Assembly: GCF_000711965.1 (NCBI RefSeq)
Contig: NZ_JONS01000014.1
Coordinates: 41,416 to 105,415, forward strand
Origin: Actinomyces israelii DSM 43320
GTDB taxonomy: Bacteria > Actinomycetota > Actinomycetes > Actinomycetales > Actinomycetaceae
Reading direction: 5' to 3'
Length of the DNA: 64,000 nt
In this document: positions 42,576 through 51,023 of the stretch, in pieces
How the letters are laid out: each line of letters opens with the position of its first letter
How positions within the stretch are numbered: position 1 is the first letter of the stretch
The notes under the pieces: generated by a model
What the model was told of the DNA's origin: nothing
What the model saw: only the letters and a program-made list of their open reading frames with translations
The model's database searches: none
Translations under genes and position numbers: made by a program

Positions 42576-45500
42576 ATGACCACCTCCACCGACCCACTCG
42601 TTGCCGGACCCGGCACGCAGGTCGAGAGCGCCCCCGCCCTGCTCGCCCTGGGGTCCTACCTGCGCCGCGGCCGGGCCAGCTCGGACGCCCGTCGGCTCTT
42701 TCTCACCGGCGGCCGCCAGGCCGACACCTTCTACCGGCACCGGTGGAGCCACGACAAGATGGTCCACTCCACCCACGGGGTGAACTGCACCGGCTCGTGC
42801 GCCTGGGAGGTCTACGTCACCGACGGGATCATCACCTGGGAGAAGCAGATCACCGACTACCCCACCACGGGCCCGGACATGCCCGAGTACGAGCCCCGCG
42901 GCTGCCCGCGCGGCGCCGCCTTCTCCTGGTACACCTACTCCCCCACCCGCATCCGCTACCCCTACGTGCGCTCGGTGCTGCTCGACGCCTTCCGGGCCGC
43001 CAAGGAGCGCCAGGGCGGCGACGCCGTGGCCGCGTGGGCCGAGATCACCGCCGACCCGGAGATCTCGCGGGCCTACAAGTCGGCCCGCGGCAGGGGCGGC
43101 ATGGTGCGCGTGGGCTGGGACGACGCCATGGAGATCATCGCCGCCGCCTACGTCCACACCATCCGCACCTGGGGGCCGGACCGCTGCGCCGGCTTCTCCG
43201 TCATCCCGGCCATGTCCATGCTCTCCTACGGCGCCGGCGGGCGCTTCCACGAGCTCATCGGCGGCACCATGCTGTCCTTCTACGACTGGTACGCCGACCT
43301 GCCCCCGGCCTCCCCGCAGGTCTTCGGGGACCAGACCGACGTCCCCGAGGCGGGAGACTGGTACAACTCCCAGTACCTCATCATGTGGGGCTCGAACCTG
43401 CCGCTGACCCGCACGCCCGACGCCCACTTCATGACCGAGGCCCGCTACCACGGGCAGAAGGTCGTGGTGGTCTCGCCCGACTACGCGGACAACACCAAGT
43501 TCGCCGACCAGTGGCTGCGCGTGGCCCCCGGGACCGACGGCGCCATGGCGATGGCCATGGGGCACGTCATCCTCAAGGAGTTCCACGTCGGCCGCCACGA
43601 GCCGTACTTCCTGGAGTACATGCGCCGCTACACCGACTCCCCCTTCCTGCTGGAGCTGGACGTCTCGCCCGACGCCACCGGGTACGTGCCGGGCCGCTTC
43701 GTCACCGCCGAGAGTGTGCCGGGCGCGGCCGAGGGCCGGCCCAGGAACGAGTTCCGGCCCCTGGTGTGGGACCGCCGCCGCGGCCCGGCCGACCCCGGCG
43801 GGACGCTCGCCGACCGCTTCACCCCCGAGGGGGAGGGCAGGTGGAACCTGCTCATGGAGGGCGTCGCCCCGATCATGAGCATCTCCGAGCTGGCCGTCAC
43901 GACAACCCCGGTCGAGGGCGTCGAGGTGCTCCTGCCCCGCTTCGACCTGCCCGGGTCCTCCACCCCCACCGGCAGCGTGGGCGGCGGCGTCGTGCGCCGC
44001 GGGGTGCCCGCCACCCGCCTGCCCGACGGCCGCCTGGTCACCACCGTCTACGACCTGCTCCTGGCCGGCTACGGCGTCCAGCGGGCGGACCTGCCGGGCC
44101 AGTGGCCCGCGGACTACCACGACGCCACCGCGCCGGGCACCCCGGCGTGGGCGAGCGAGCTCACCGGCGTGCCCGGGCCGGCCATGATCCGCGTGGCCCG
44201 CGAGTTCGCCGCCAACGCCGTGGAGTCCAGGGGCCGCTCCCAGATCGTCATGGGCGCAGGCATCAACCACTACTACCACGCCGACGAGCTCTACCGCACG
44301 GTCCTGGCGCTGACCTCCATGTGCGGCACCCAGGGCGTCAACGGCGGCGGCTGGGCCCACTACGTGGGCCAGGAGAAGGTCCGCCCCATCGCCGGCTGGG
44401 CACAGTTCGCCTTCGCCCTGGACTGGCAGCGACCGGCCCGCCAGATGATCTCCACCGGATTCTGGTACCTGACCACCGACCAGTGGCGCTACGACAACAC
44501 CCCCGCCGAGCGCCTCGCCTCCCCGCTGGGAGCGGGGAGGCTGGCCGGCAAGACCGCCTCGGACACCATGGTCGAGGCCATGAGACGCGGCTGGACCCCC
44601 TCCTACCCGACCTTCAACCGCAGCCCACTGCTGCTGGGCCAGCAGGCCAGGCAGGCCGGCATGGCGCCCAAGGACTACGTCGTCGACCAGCTGAAGCGCG
44701 GCGAGCTGCGCTTCGCGGCCGAGGACCCCGACGCCCCGGAGAACTTCCCCCGTATCCTGGCCTCCTGGCGCACCAACCTGCTGGGCAGCTCGGCCAAGGG
44801 AACCGAGTACTTCCTGCGCCACATGGTGGGCACGGGCGGCGACGTCAGCGCCGCCGAGACGCCGCCGGGCCGCCGGCCGGTGACCATGACATGGCGCGAG
44901 CAGGCCCCCGAGGGCAAGCTCGACCTCATGTGGACGGCGGACTTCCGCAACACCTCCACCACGCTGCACTCCGACGTCATCCTGCCCGCGGCCACCTGGT
45001 ACGAGAAGTACGACCTGTCCACCACGGACATGCACCCCTTCATCCACTCCTTCAACGCGGCCATCGACCCGCCCTGGGAGGCCCGCAACGACTTCGACAT
45101 CTACCGCCAGCTCGCAGCCATGGTCAGCGCCTGGGCGCCGCGCTACCTGGGCACCCAGACCGACGTCATCGCCGTGCCCCTGACCCACGACACGCCCGAC
45201 GCCATGACCATGGCGCACGGGGACATCTCCTCGCTGCCCGAGGGGTGGGTGCCGGGGGTGACCATGCCCAAGCTCGTGCCCGTCGAGCGGGACTACACCC
45301 AGATCCTCAACAAGTTCGACACCATCGGCCCACTGGTGGAGAAGCCGGGCATCCCGGCCAAGGGCATTATGCTCATCGCCGATGAGGAGATGGACAAGCT
45401 GCGCCGCGCCCACGGCACCGGCCGGGGGGCGGGCGCCGACCGCCCGCTCATCGACACCCCGATCAAGGCGGGCGACGCCGTCATGCACATGTCCGGGGCG

Positions 45501-46337
45501 ACCAACGGCCGCCTGGCCACCCAGGGGTGGAGGACGCTGTCCAAGCGCACCGGCACCCCGCTAATCGAGCTGAGCGAGGAGGAGGCCGGCAAGCAGGTCA
45601 CCTTCGCCGACACCCAGGTCAAGCCCCAGCCGGTCATCACCACCCCCGAGTGGTCCGGGTCGGAGCACGGCGGGCGGCGCTACAGCGCCTTCGTGGTCAA
45701 TGTCGAGCACGCCAAGCCGTGGCACACCCTGACCGGCCGCATGCACTACTACCTCGACCACGACTGGATGCGGGACATGGGCGAGTCCCTGCCGGTCTTC
45801 CGCCCGCCGCTGGACTTCGCCTCGCTGTACGGGGAGGCCGCGCCGGGCTCGGTGTCCACCTCGCCGGCCGGCACCGCGCAGGTGGCGGTGCGCTACCTGA
45901 CAATCCACAACAAGTGGGCCATCCACTCCCAGTACTACGACAACCTCTACATGCTCACCCTGGGGCGGGGCGGCCAGACCATCTGGATGAGCCCGGCCGA
46001 CGCCGACAAGATCGGGGTGAGGGACAACGAGTGGGTCGAGGCCTACAACCGCAACGGCATCGTGGCGGCCCGCGCCGTCGTCTCCCACCGCATCCCCGAG
46101 GGAACCGTCTTCATGCACCACGCCCAGGAGCGCACCATGAACACCCCGGTGACCGAGACCAGCGGGAGGCGCGGCGGCACGCACAACTCGCTGACCCGCA
46201 TCGTGCTCAAGCCGAGCCACTTCGCCGGCGGCTACGCCCAGCTGTCCTACGCCTTCAACTACATCGGCCCCACCGGCAACAACCGCGACGAGGTCACCCT
46301 CATCCGTCGTCGCACCAACCAGGAGGTGACCTTCTGA
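42576..46337 (+). CDS. narG: Respiratory nitrate reductase alpha subunit
   Basis: A 1253-residue bis-MGD enzyme, normal family length, that reduces nitrate to nitrite on the cytoplasmic face of the membrane. The N-terminal 4Fe-4S (FS0) ligands are in HSTHGVNCTGSCAWEVYV and RGCPRGAAF. The molybdenum-coordinating Asp is expected in FGDQTDVPEAGDWYNSQYLI. No Tat signal is present, consistent with a cytoplasm-facing NarG. The start lacks a strong Shine-Dalgarno sequence; GAAAG from the preceding 9-bp repeat is the only candidate. The TGA overlaps the narH ATG by one base. Quinol oxidation by NarI feeds electrons through NarH to this subunit. Confidence 0.98.
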   Translation: MTTSTDPLVAGPGTQVESAPALLALGSYLRRGRASSDARRLFLTGGRQADTFYRHRWSHDKMVHSTHGVNCTGSCAWEVYVTDGIITWEKQITDYPTTGPDMPEYEPRGCPRGAAFSWYTYSPTRIRYPYVRSVLLDAFRAAKERQGGDAVAAWAEITADPEISRAYKSARGRGGMVRVGWDDAMEIIAAAYVHTIRTWGPDRCAGFSVIPAMSMLSYGAGGRFHELIGGTMLSFYDWYADLPPASPQVFGDQTDVPEAGDWYNSQYLIMWGSNLPLTRTPDAHFMTEARYHGQKVVVVSPDYADNTKFADQWLRVAPGTDGAMAMAMGHVILKEFHVGRHEPYFLEYMRRYTDSPFLLELDVSPDATGYVPGRFVTAESVPGAAEGRPRNEFRPLVWDRRRGPADPGGTLADRFTPEGEGRWNLLMEGVAPIMSISELAVTTTPVEGVEVLLPRFDLPGSSTPTGSVGGGVVRRGVPATRLPDGRLVTTVYDLLLAGYGVQRADLPGQWPADYHDATAPGTPAWASELTGVPGPAMIRVAREFAANAVESRGRSQIVMGAGINHYYHADELYRTVLALTSMCGTQGVNGGGWAHYVGQEKVRPIAGWAQFAFALDWQRPARQMISTGFWYLTTDQWRYDNTPAERLASPLGAGRLAGKTASDTMVEAMRRGWTPSYPTFNRSPLLLGQQARQAGMAPKDYVVDQLKRGELRFAAEDPDAPENFPRILASWRTNLLGSSAKGTEYFLRHMVGTGGDVSAAETPPGRRPVTMTWREQAPEGKLDLMWTADFRNTSTTLHSDVILPAATWYEKYDLSTTDMHPFIHSFNAAIDPPWEARNDFDIYRQLAAMVSAWAPRYLGTQTDVIAVPLTHDTPDAMTMAHGDISSLPEGWVPGVTMPKLVPVERDYTQILNKFDTIGPLVEKPGIPAKGIMLIADEEMDKLRRAHGTGRGAGADRPLIDTPIKAGDAVMHMSGATNGRLATQGWRTLSKRTGTPLIELSEEEAGKQVTFADTQVKPQPVITTPEWSGSEHGGRRYSAFVVNVEHAKPWHTLTGRMHYYLDHDWMRDMGESLPVFRPPLDFASLYGEAAPGSVSTSPAGTAQVAVRYLTIHNKWAIHSQYYDNLYMLTLGRGGQTIWMSPADADKIGVRDNEWVEAYNRNGIVAARAVVSHRIPEGTVFMHHAQERTMNTPVTETSGRRGGTHNSLTRIVLKPSHFAGGYAQLSYAFNYIGPTGNNRDEVTLIRRRTNQEVTF

Positions 46338-47944
46338 TGAAGGTGATGGCCCAGATCGCCATGGTGATGAACCTCGACAAGTGCATCGGCTGCCACACCT
46401 GCTCGGTCACCTGCAAGCAGGCCTGGACCAACCGCAGGGGCACCGAGTACATGTGGTTCAACAACGTCGAGACCCGTCCCGGGGTGGGCTACCCCAGGGG
46501 CTGGGAGGACCAGGGGCGGTGGAGGGGCGGCTGGAGGCGCACCCCGGGCGGCCGCCTGGTGCCCCGCTCCGGCGGGCGTCTGCGCCGCCTCGCGCAGATC
46601 TTCTCCAACCCGGACATGCCGGGCGTCGAGGACTACTACGAGCCGTGGACCTACGAGTACGACCGCCTGCTCTCGGCCCCCAAGGACTCCCCCACCCTGC
46701 CGGTGGCCCGGGCGAGGTCCCAGCTCACGGGCGAGTACATGCCCACCATCGAGTGGGGCCCCAACTGGGACGACGACCTGGGCGGCTCGACCGAGACCCT
46801 GGCCGACGACCCGGTCCTGGCGGGCATGAGCCAGAAGATCCAGCACCGGATCGACCAGACCTTCATGTTCTACCTGCCGCGCATCTGCGAGCACTGCCTG
46901 AACCCGACCTGCGTGTCGGCCTGCCCGTCCGGGGCCATGTACAAGCGCACCGAGGACGGCATCGTGCTGGTGGACCAGGACGCCTGCCGCGGCTGGCGCA
47001 TGTGCGTGTCCGCCTGCCCCTACAAGAAGGTCTACTTCAACCACGCCACCGGCAAGGCCGAGAAGTGCACGCTGTGCTACCCGCGCCTGGAGATCGGCCA
47101 GCCGACCGTGTGCTCCGAGACCTGCGTGGGCCGCCTGCGCTACCTCGGGGTCCTGCTCTACGACGCCGACCGCGTCTCGCAGGCCGCCGCCGTCGAGGAC
47201 CCCCGGGACCTGTACGCGGCGCAGCGCGAGATCCTCCTGGACCCGCACGACCCCGAGGTCATCGCCGCCGCCCGCGACGAGGGCGTCCCCGAGACCTGGA
47301 TCACCGCGGCCCAGGCCTCCCCCGTCTGGGACCTCATCACCACCTACGAGGTCGCCCTGCCGCTGCACCCCGAGTACCGGACCATGCCCATGGTGTGGTA
47401 CATCCCGCCGCTGAGCCCGGTCGTCGAGGAGGTCGCGGCAGCAGGCCTGGACGGCGAGGACCACAGGGTGCTGCTGACGGCGGTGGCCGAGATGCGCATC
47501 CCGCTGGAGTACCTCGCCGGGCTGCTGACCGCCGGGGACACCGACCCGGTCGAGCGCTCACTGCGCCGCCTGGCGGCCATGCGCTCCCACATGCGCGAGG
47601 TGCGCCTGGGCCGGCGGGCGCCGTCGGCCATCGCCGACTCGGTGGGCGTGAGCGGACAGGACCTGGAGGACATGTACCGCCTGCTGGCCATCGCCAAGTA
47701 CGACGACCGCTACGTCATCCCCACCTCCAAGCCGGAGATACCCCGCGGCATGGAGGCCATGGGCGAGGACGTGCGCATGCTGCTGGGCGAGGGCGCCCCG
47801 GCCGGCTGCCACTCCGACGTCGCTTCCTTCGGGCAGGACGGCTCCGCCCCGGTGGCCCTGCCCATGCCGACGGTGCGCCGCGACCCGGTCCCGGCCGCGG
47901 GCCCGGGCCTGGCCGGGGTGGGCGCCTCGGGCGGGGTCCGCTGA
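46337..47944 (+). CDS. narH: Respiratory nitrate reductase beta subunit
   Basis: A 535-residue iron-sulfur protein that carries electrons from NarI to NarG. Four cluster-binding groups are visible: CIGCHTCSVTCKQAW near residue 16, CEHCLNPTCVSACPSGA near 184, CRGWRMCVSACPYKKVYF, and CTLCYPRLEIGQPTVCSETC. The Trp in CRGWRMC replaces a cysteine and marks the 3Fe-4S cluster normal for NarH. The C-terminal 40 residues are a disordered Pro/Ala-rich extension. The start overlaps the narG stop by one base. Confidence 0.98.
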   Translation: MKVMAQIAMVMNLDKCIGCHTCSVTCKQAWTNRRGTEYMWFNNVETRPGVGYPRGWEDQGRWRGGWRRTPGGRLVPRSGGRLRRLAQIFSNPDMPGVEDYYEPWTYEYDRLLSAPKDSPTLPVARARSQLTGEYMPTIEWGPNWDDDLGGSTETLADDPVLAGMSQKIQHRIDQTFMFYLPRICEHCLNPTCVSACPSGAMYKRTEDGIVLVDQDACRGWRMCVSACPYKKVYFNHATGKAEKCTLCYPRLEIGQPTVCSETCVGRLRYLGVLLYDADRVSQAAAVEDPRDLYAAQREILLDPHDPEVIAAARDEGVPETWITAAQASPVWDLITTYEVALPLHPEYRTMPMVWYIPPLSPVVEEVAAAGLDGEDHRVLLTAVAEMRIPLEYLAGLLTAGDTDPVERSLRRLAAMRSHMREVRLGRRAPSAIADSVGVSGQDLEDMYRLLAIAKYDDRYVIPTSKPEIPRGMEAMGEDVRMLLGEGAPAGCHSDVASFGQDGSAPVALPMPTVRRDPVPAAGPGLAGVGASGGVR

Positions 47945-47946
47945 CC

Positions 47947-48834
47947 ATGGGCCCCCGCACGGCCCCCGGGCGCGCCCGCATGCCCCCCTTCGTGCGGGCG
48001 CCGCGGCCGCTCGCGGCGCCCGAGCGAGTCGCCCTGACGGCGCCGCAGCGGGCGACGGCGCACATGGCCGCCTCCCTGCTGCTGGACTACCCGGCCGAGG
48101 ACGCCTTTCAGGAGCGCCTGGGGGCGGTCGCCGCCGCCCTGGCCGGCCCGGACGCCCCTCCCGCGGCGGTGGCCGCCCCCATTGAGGAGTTCGTGGCCAC
48201 GGCCCGCTCCTGGGGGGCGCGCGCACTGGCCGAGCACTACGTGGAGACCTTCGACCGGCGCCGGCGCTGCTGCCTGTACCTGACCTACTACGCGGTGGGC
48301 GACACCCGGCACCGCGGGGCGGCGCTGCTGGCCTTCAAGCAGGCGCTGGCGGCGGCCGGCTACGAGATGGCTGCCGACGAGCTGCCCGACTACCTGCCCG
48401 TGGTCCTGGAGCTGAGCGCGCGCAGCGGCGACGAGGTGGCCCAGACGCTGCTGTCCAGCCACCGCGAGGGCATCGAGGTGCTGCGCGCCGCCCTGGTCGA
48501 CGCCGGCTCGCCCTACGCCCGGATCGTCGAGGCGGTCTCCATGACCCTGCCCGAGATCGACGCCGCCACGGCCGACCGGGTGCGGGCGCTGGTGGCGGCC
48601 GGGCCGCCCACCGAGACCGTCGGGGTGACGGACACACTGCCCTTCCCCACCACGCCGATCAGGCTCCTCGGTCCGACCAGCCCGGTCGGTCCGGTCGGCG
48701 CGGCGGCCGGCCCCGCCGTCGGCCCGGCGTTCCTCGCGACGCCCGCGCGGCCCGAGCGGCTCACCCGGACCGGGCCCTCCCCCGAGGCCGACCCCGGTCC
48801 CCACCGACACGCAGCCCAGGAGCCCCGATCATGA
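47947..48834 (+). CDS. narJ: Nitrate reductase molybdenum cofactor assembly chaperone
   Basis: A 295-residue TorD-family chaperone that binds NarG during cofactor insertion and membrane attachment. The core (about 35-200) shows ATAHMAASLLLDYPAEDAFQ, ALAEHYVETFDRRRRCCLYL and TYYAVGDTRHRGAALLAFKQ, all typical of NarJ. The last 80 residues are a low-complexity Pro/Gly/Ala tail not found in short homologues. Two bases separate it from narH; its stop overlaps the narI ATG by four bases (ATGA). Confidence 0.95.
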   Translation: MGPRTAPGRARMPPFVRAPRPLAAPERVALTAPQRATAHMAASLLLDYPAEDAFQERLGAVAAALAGPDAPPAAVAAPIEEFVATARSWGARALAEHYVETFDRRRRCCLYLTYYAVGDTRHRGAALLAFKQALAAAGYEMAADELPDYLPVVLELSARSGDEVAQTLLSSHREGIEVLRAALVDAGSPYARIVEAVSMTLPEIDAATADRVRALVAAGPPTETVGVTDTLPFPTTPIRLLGPTSPVGPVGAAAGPAVGPAFLATPARPERLTRTGPSPEADPGPHRHAAQEPRS

Positions 48835-49625
48835 GCACCTTCGAGCAGTACTTCCTGTGGACCGCCCTGCCCTACCTCTCGTTCCTCCTGCTGGGCGCGG
48901 GCCTGGTGTGGCGCTACCGCAACGACCAGTTCGGGTGGACGAGTCGGTCCTCCCAGTGGAACGAGTCGCGGATCCTGCGCTGGTCCTCCCCGCTGTTCCA
49001 CTTCGGCATCCTGTTCGTGGCCGCCGGGCACGTCATGGGCCTGGGCGTCCCCAAGGACTGGACCGAGGCGGCGGGCGTCCCCGAGCACGTCTACCACCTC
49101 ATGGCGGTCATCCCCGGCACGCTGGCGGGCATTATGACGCTGGTGGGGCTGGCCGGCCTGCTCTACCGGCGCATCGTGGTCAAGTCGGTGCGCCTGGCGA
49201 CGACGACGAACGACAAGATCATGTACGTCCTCCTGCTCGTGCCGATCTGCCTGGGGGCGTGGGCGACGGTGTCCACCCAGCTGCTGGGCGGCCTGCACGG
49301 CGGCTACGACTACCGTGAGACCATCAGCCCCTGGTTCCGCTCGATCTTCCTGCTGAACCCCCAGCCCGAGCTCATGGCGGACGTGCCGGCGGTGTTCAAG
49401 CTGCACATTGTGGCCGGCCTGCTGCTGTTCGCCGTCTGGCCCTTCACCCGGCTGGTCCACGTCGTGAGCGCGCCGCTGGGGTACGTGACCCGGCCCTACG
49501 TCGTCTACCGCTCGCGGGAGGGCGCAACCTCCGCTGCCGCTCCGCGCCGCGGGTGGACGCCCGTGCGCACCCAGGGCACCGGCAACCAGGGCGCCGACGA
49601 CGTCGCCCCCTCCCAGGGGGCCTGA
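48831..49625 (+). CDS. narI: Respiratory nitrate reductase gamma subunit (cytochrome b)
   Basis: A 264-residue membrane cytochrome b with five helices. Heme-ligand histidines are expected in SPLFHFGILFVAAGHVMGLG and in FKLHIVAGLLLFAVWPFTRL followed by VHVV. It oxidises menaquinol at the outer face and passes electrons to NarH. The N-terminal YFLWTALPYLSFLLL segment is the first helix. The C-terminal 40 residues are a polar tail. ATG overlaps the narJ stop. A dispersed-repeat copy and a hairpin follow, ending the operon. Confidence 0.97.
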   Translation: MSTFEQYFLWTALPYLSFLLLGAGLVWRYRNDQFGWTSRSSQWNESRILRWSSPLFHFGILFVAAGHVMGLGVPKDWTEAAGVPEHVYHLMAVIPGTLAGIMTLVGLAGLLYRRIVVKSVRLATTTNDKIMYVLLLVPICLGAWATVSTQLLGGLHGGYDYRETISPWFRSIFLLNPQPELMADVPAVFKLHIVAGLLLFAVWPFTRLVHVVSAPLGYVTRPYVVYRSREGATSAAAPRRGWTPVRTQGTGNQGADDVAPSQGA

Positions 49626-49680
49626 CCGGCCCGGCTCCCCTGCTCGCTCCGCCCGGCGCTCCCGCTCCACTCCCACTCGT

Positions 49681-49712
49681 CGAGATCGGTTCGCTTCCGG
49701 CTCGAGATCGGT
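49681..49712 (+). repeat. Dispersed 22-bp-period repeat, copy D (2 units)
   Basis: CGAGATCGGT at 49681 and again at 49703, linked by TCGCTTCCGGCT and followed by TCGCC. It is the least diverged copy and lies 55 bases after the narI stop. Confidence 0.8.
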
Positions 49713-49720
49713 TCGCCGAG

Positions 49721-49748
49721 CGGTGCGCGGCGGGGCAGTCGCGCACCG
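49721..49748 (+). terminator. Hairpin terminator of the nar operon
   Basis: CGGTGCGCG (49721-49729) pairs perfectly with CGCGCACCG (49740-49748) across a 10-base loop, about 95 bases after narI. Confidence 0.55.
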
Positions 49749-49979
49749 GGGCGTCCCGCTGCCGTGTTCCGCCCGTCAGAGGATAACCAGTACCGCAATA
49801 ATCGAAAGACAATGATGATCAATTTTCTTTCGGGCGAACGAAATCATGTCCTTCCATCCCGGTCATCGGCATGAGATCCTAGTTGAGTGATGCGTCACTA
49901 GCGCTCCGAGGTCAAGTTAACCATCGTCGGTCGACGCGAGCTCGCTCCCGTACGGATCCCCAGATGAAAGGACCCACTC
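49749..49979 (+). promoter_or_regulatory. AT-richer promoter region of modA with two inverted repeats
   Basis: GC drops sharply between about 49785 and 49920. CGAAAGA (49803-49809) pairs with TCTTTCG (49826-49832). AGTGA-TGCG-TCACT (49886-49899) is a perfect inverted repeat about 80 bases before the modA ATG. Either could be a binding site for a molybdate- or nitrate-responsive regulator; no known consensus was matched. Confidence 0.5.
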
Positions 49980-50939
49980 ATGCGCATGCACCGCCGCGCG
50001 GCCCTGGCCACCGTCGCCCTTCTGTCCGCCATCTCACTGGCTGCCTGTGGAGGCTCGTCCCCCACGGACTCGACAGCAGGCGCCTCCGACGGCGCCGCAT
50101 CCGGGATCAGCGGTGAAGTCACCGTGCTGGCCGCCGCCTCGCTCAAGGAGGCCTTCCCGGAGATCGCCGACAAGGTCAAGGAGGAGAACCCGGATCTGAC
50201 CATTACCTTCGACTTCAAAGGTTCCCAGGACCTGGTGACCGCCCTGGCCGAGGGGCAGGCCGCCGACGTGCTGGCCACCGCCAACGACTCCACCATGAAG
50301 GACGCCGCCGACAAGAGTCTGGTGGGCGAGCAGACCGAGTTCGCCACCAATGTCCTGACCCTTATCGTTCCCAAGGGCAATCCCAAGAGGATCACCGGCC
50401 TGGACTCCTCTCTGGATGGCGCCAACCTCGTCATCTGCGCCCCCGAGGTCCCCTGCGGCAAGGCCGCTCACAAGCTCGCAGATGCCAAGGGAATCACTCT
50501 GAACCCGGTCTCCGAGGAGCAGCAGGTGAAGGATGTGGTGGGCAAGGTCGAGTCCGGCGAGGCGGATGCCGGTCTCGTCTATGTCACCGACGCGACTACC
50601 GCCGGGGACAAGGTGGAGAAGATCGACATCCCCGCCAACAACGTGATCAATCACTACCCCATCGCCGCCACCGCCAGCCCCACCAACCCGGAGGGCGCTA
50701 AGGCCTTCATCGACGCCGTCACCGGGACGACCGGCCAGGAGATCCTGGCCAAGTACGGCTTCGGCGCTCCCGGAGGCGCCTCCGCCGCGCCGAGCAGCGG
50801 CGCAATGACCGCCGCCCCCACCGCACCCTCTTCCATGCCCGCCGAGACCTCGAAGGCATCCGAGGCGGCATCTCCTGGTGAGACCGGCAAACCGGATGAG
50901 GCCGGCAACAAGCCGGACGCCGAGACCGCCACGCCGTGA
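49980..50939 (+). CDS. modA: Molybdate ABC transporter substrate-binding lipoprotein
   Basis: A 319-residue lipoprotein: signal peptide RRAALATVALLSAISLAAC with lipobox LAAC, so the mature protein is tethered to the outer face of the membrane. ModA features include VTVLAAASLKEAFPEIADKV, the oxyanion-binding FKGSQDLVTALAEG and GLVYVTDATTAGDKVEKI. The last 55 residues are a Ser/Thr/Pro/Ala-rich, low-complexity tail that is not part of the binding fold. ATG 49980 follows GAAAGGAC. It is 84 bases upstream of the fused modBC gene, with a strong hairpin between them. Confidence 0.95.
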   Translation: MRMHRRAALATVALLSAISLAACGGSSPTDSTAGASDGAASGISGEVTVLAAASLKEAFPEIADKVKEENPDLTITFDFKGSQDLVTALAEGQAADVLATANDSTMKDAADKSLVGEQTEFATNVLTLIVPKGNPKRITGLDSSLDGANLVICAPEVPCGKAAHKLADAKGITLNPVSEEQQVKDVVGKVESGEADAGLVYVTDATTAGDKVEKIDIPANNVINHYPIAATASPTNPEGAKAFIDAVTGTTGQEILAKYGFGAPGGASAAPSSGAMTAAPTAPSSMPAETSKASEAASPGETGKPDEAGNKPDAETATP

Positions 50940-50962
50940 GGCCGCCCGCGTCCGACGCCACC

Positions 50963-51000
50963 GCCCCGTGCCGAATGACGCTGGTCATGCGGCACGGGGC
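50963..51000 (+). terminator. Strong hairpin between modA and modBC
   Basis: GCCCCGTGCCG (50963-50973) pairs with CGGCACGGGGC (50990-51000). Inside, ATGAC and GTCAT extend the stem by 5 bp around a GCTG loop, with one mismatch between. No T tract follows and modBC starts 23 bases later. A partial terminator or mRNA-stabilising hairpin giving more modA than modBC is more likely than full termination. Confidence 0.6.
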
Positions 51001-51023
51001 GCAGGCGCAGTAGACCTGGTCCC

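Noticed and set aside
41364..45488. A 1,374-codon minus-strand frame opposite narK and narG
   Set aside because: Same antisense artefact; low-complexity Gly/Val/His/Asp composition and no family match, while the plus strand encodes intact NarK and NarG.
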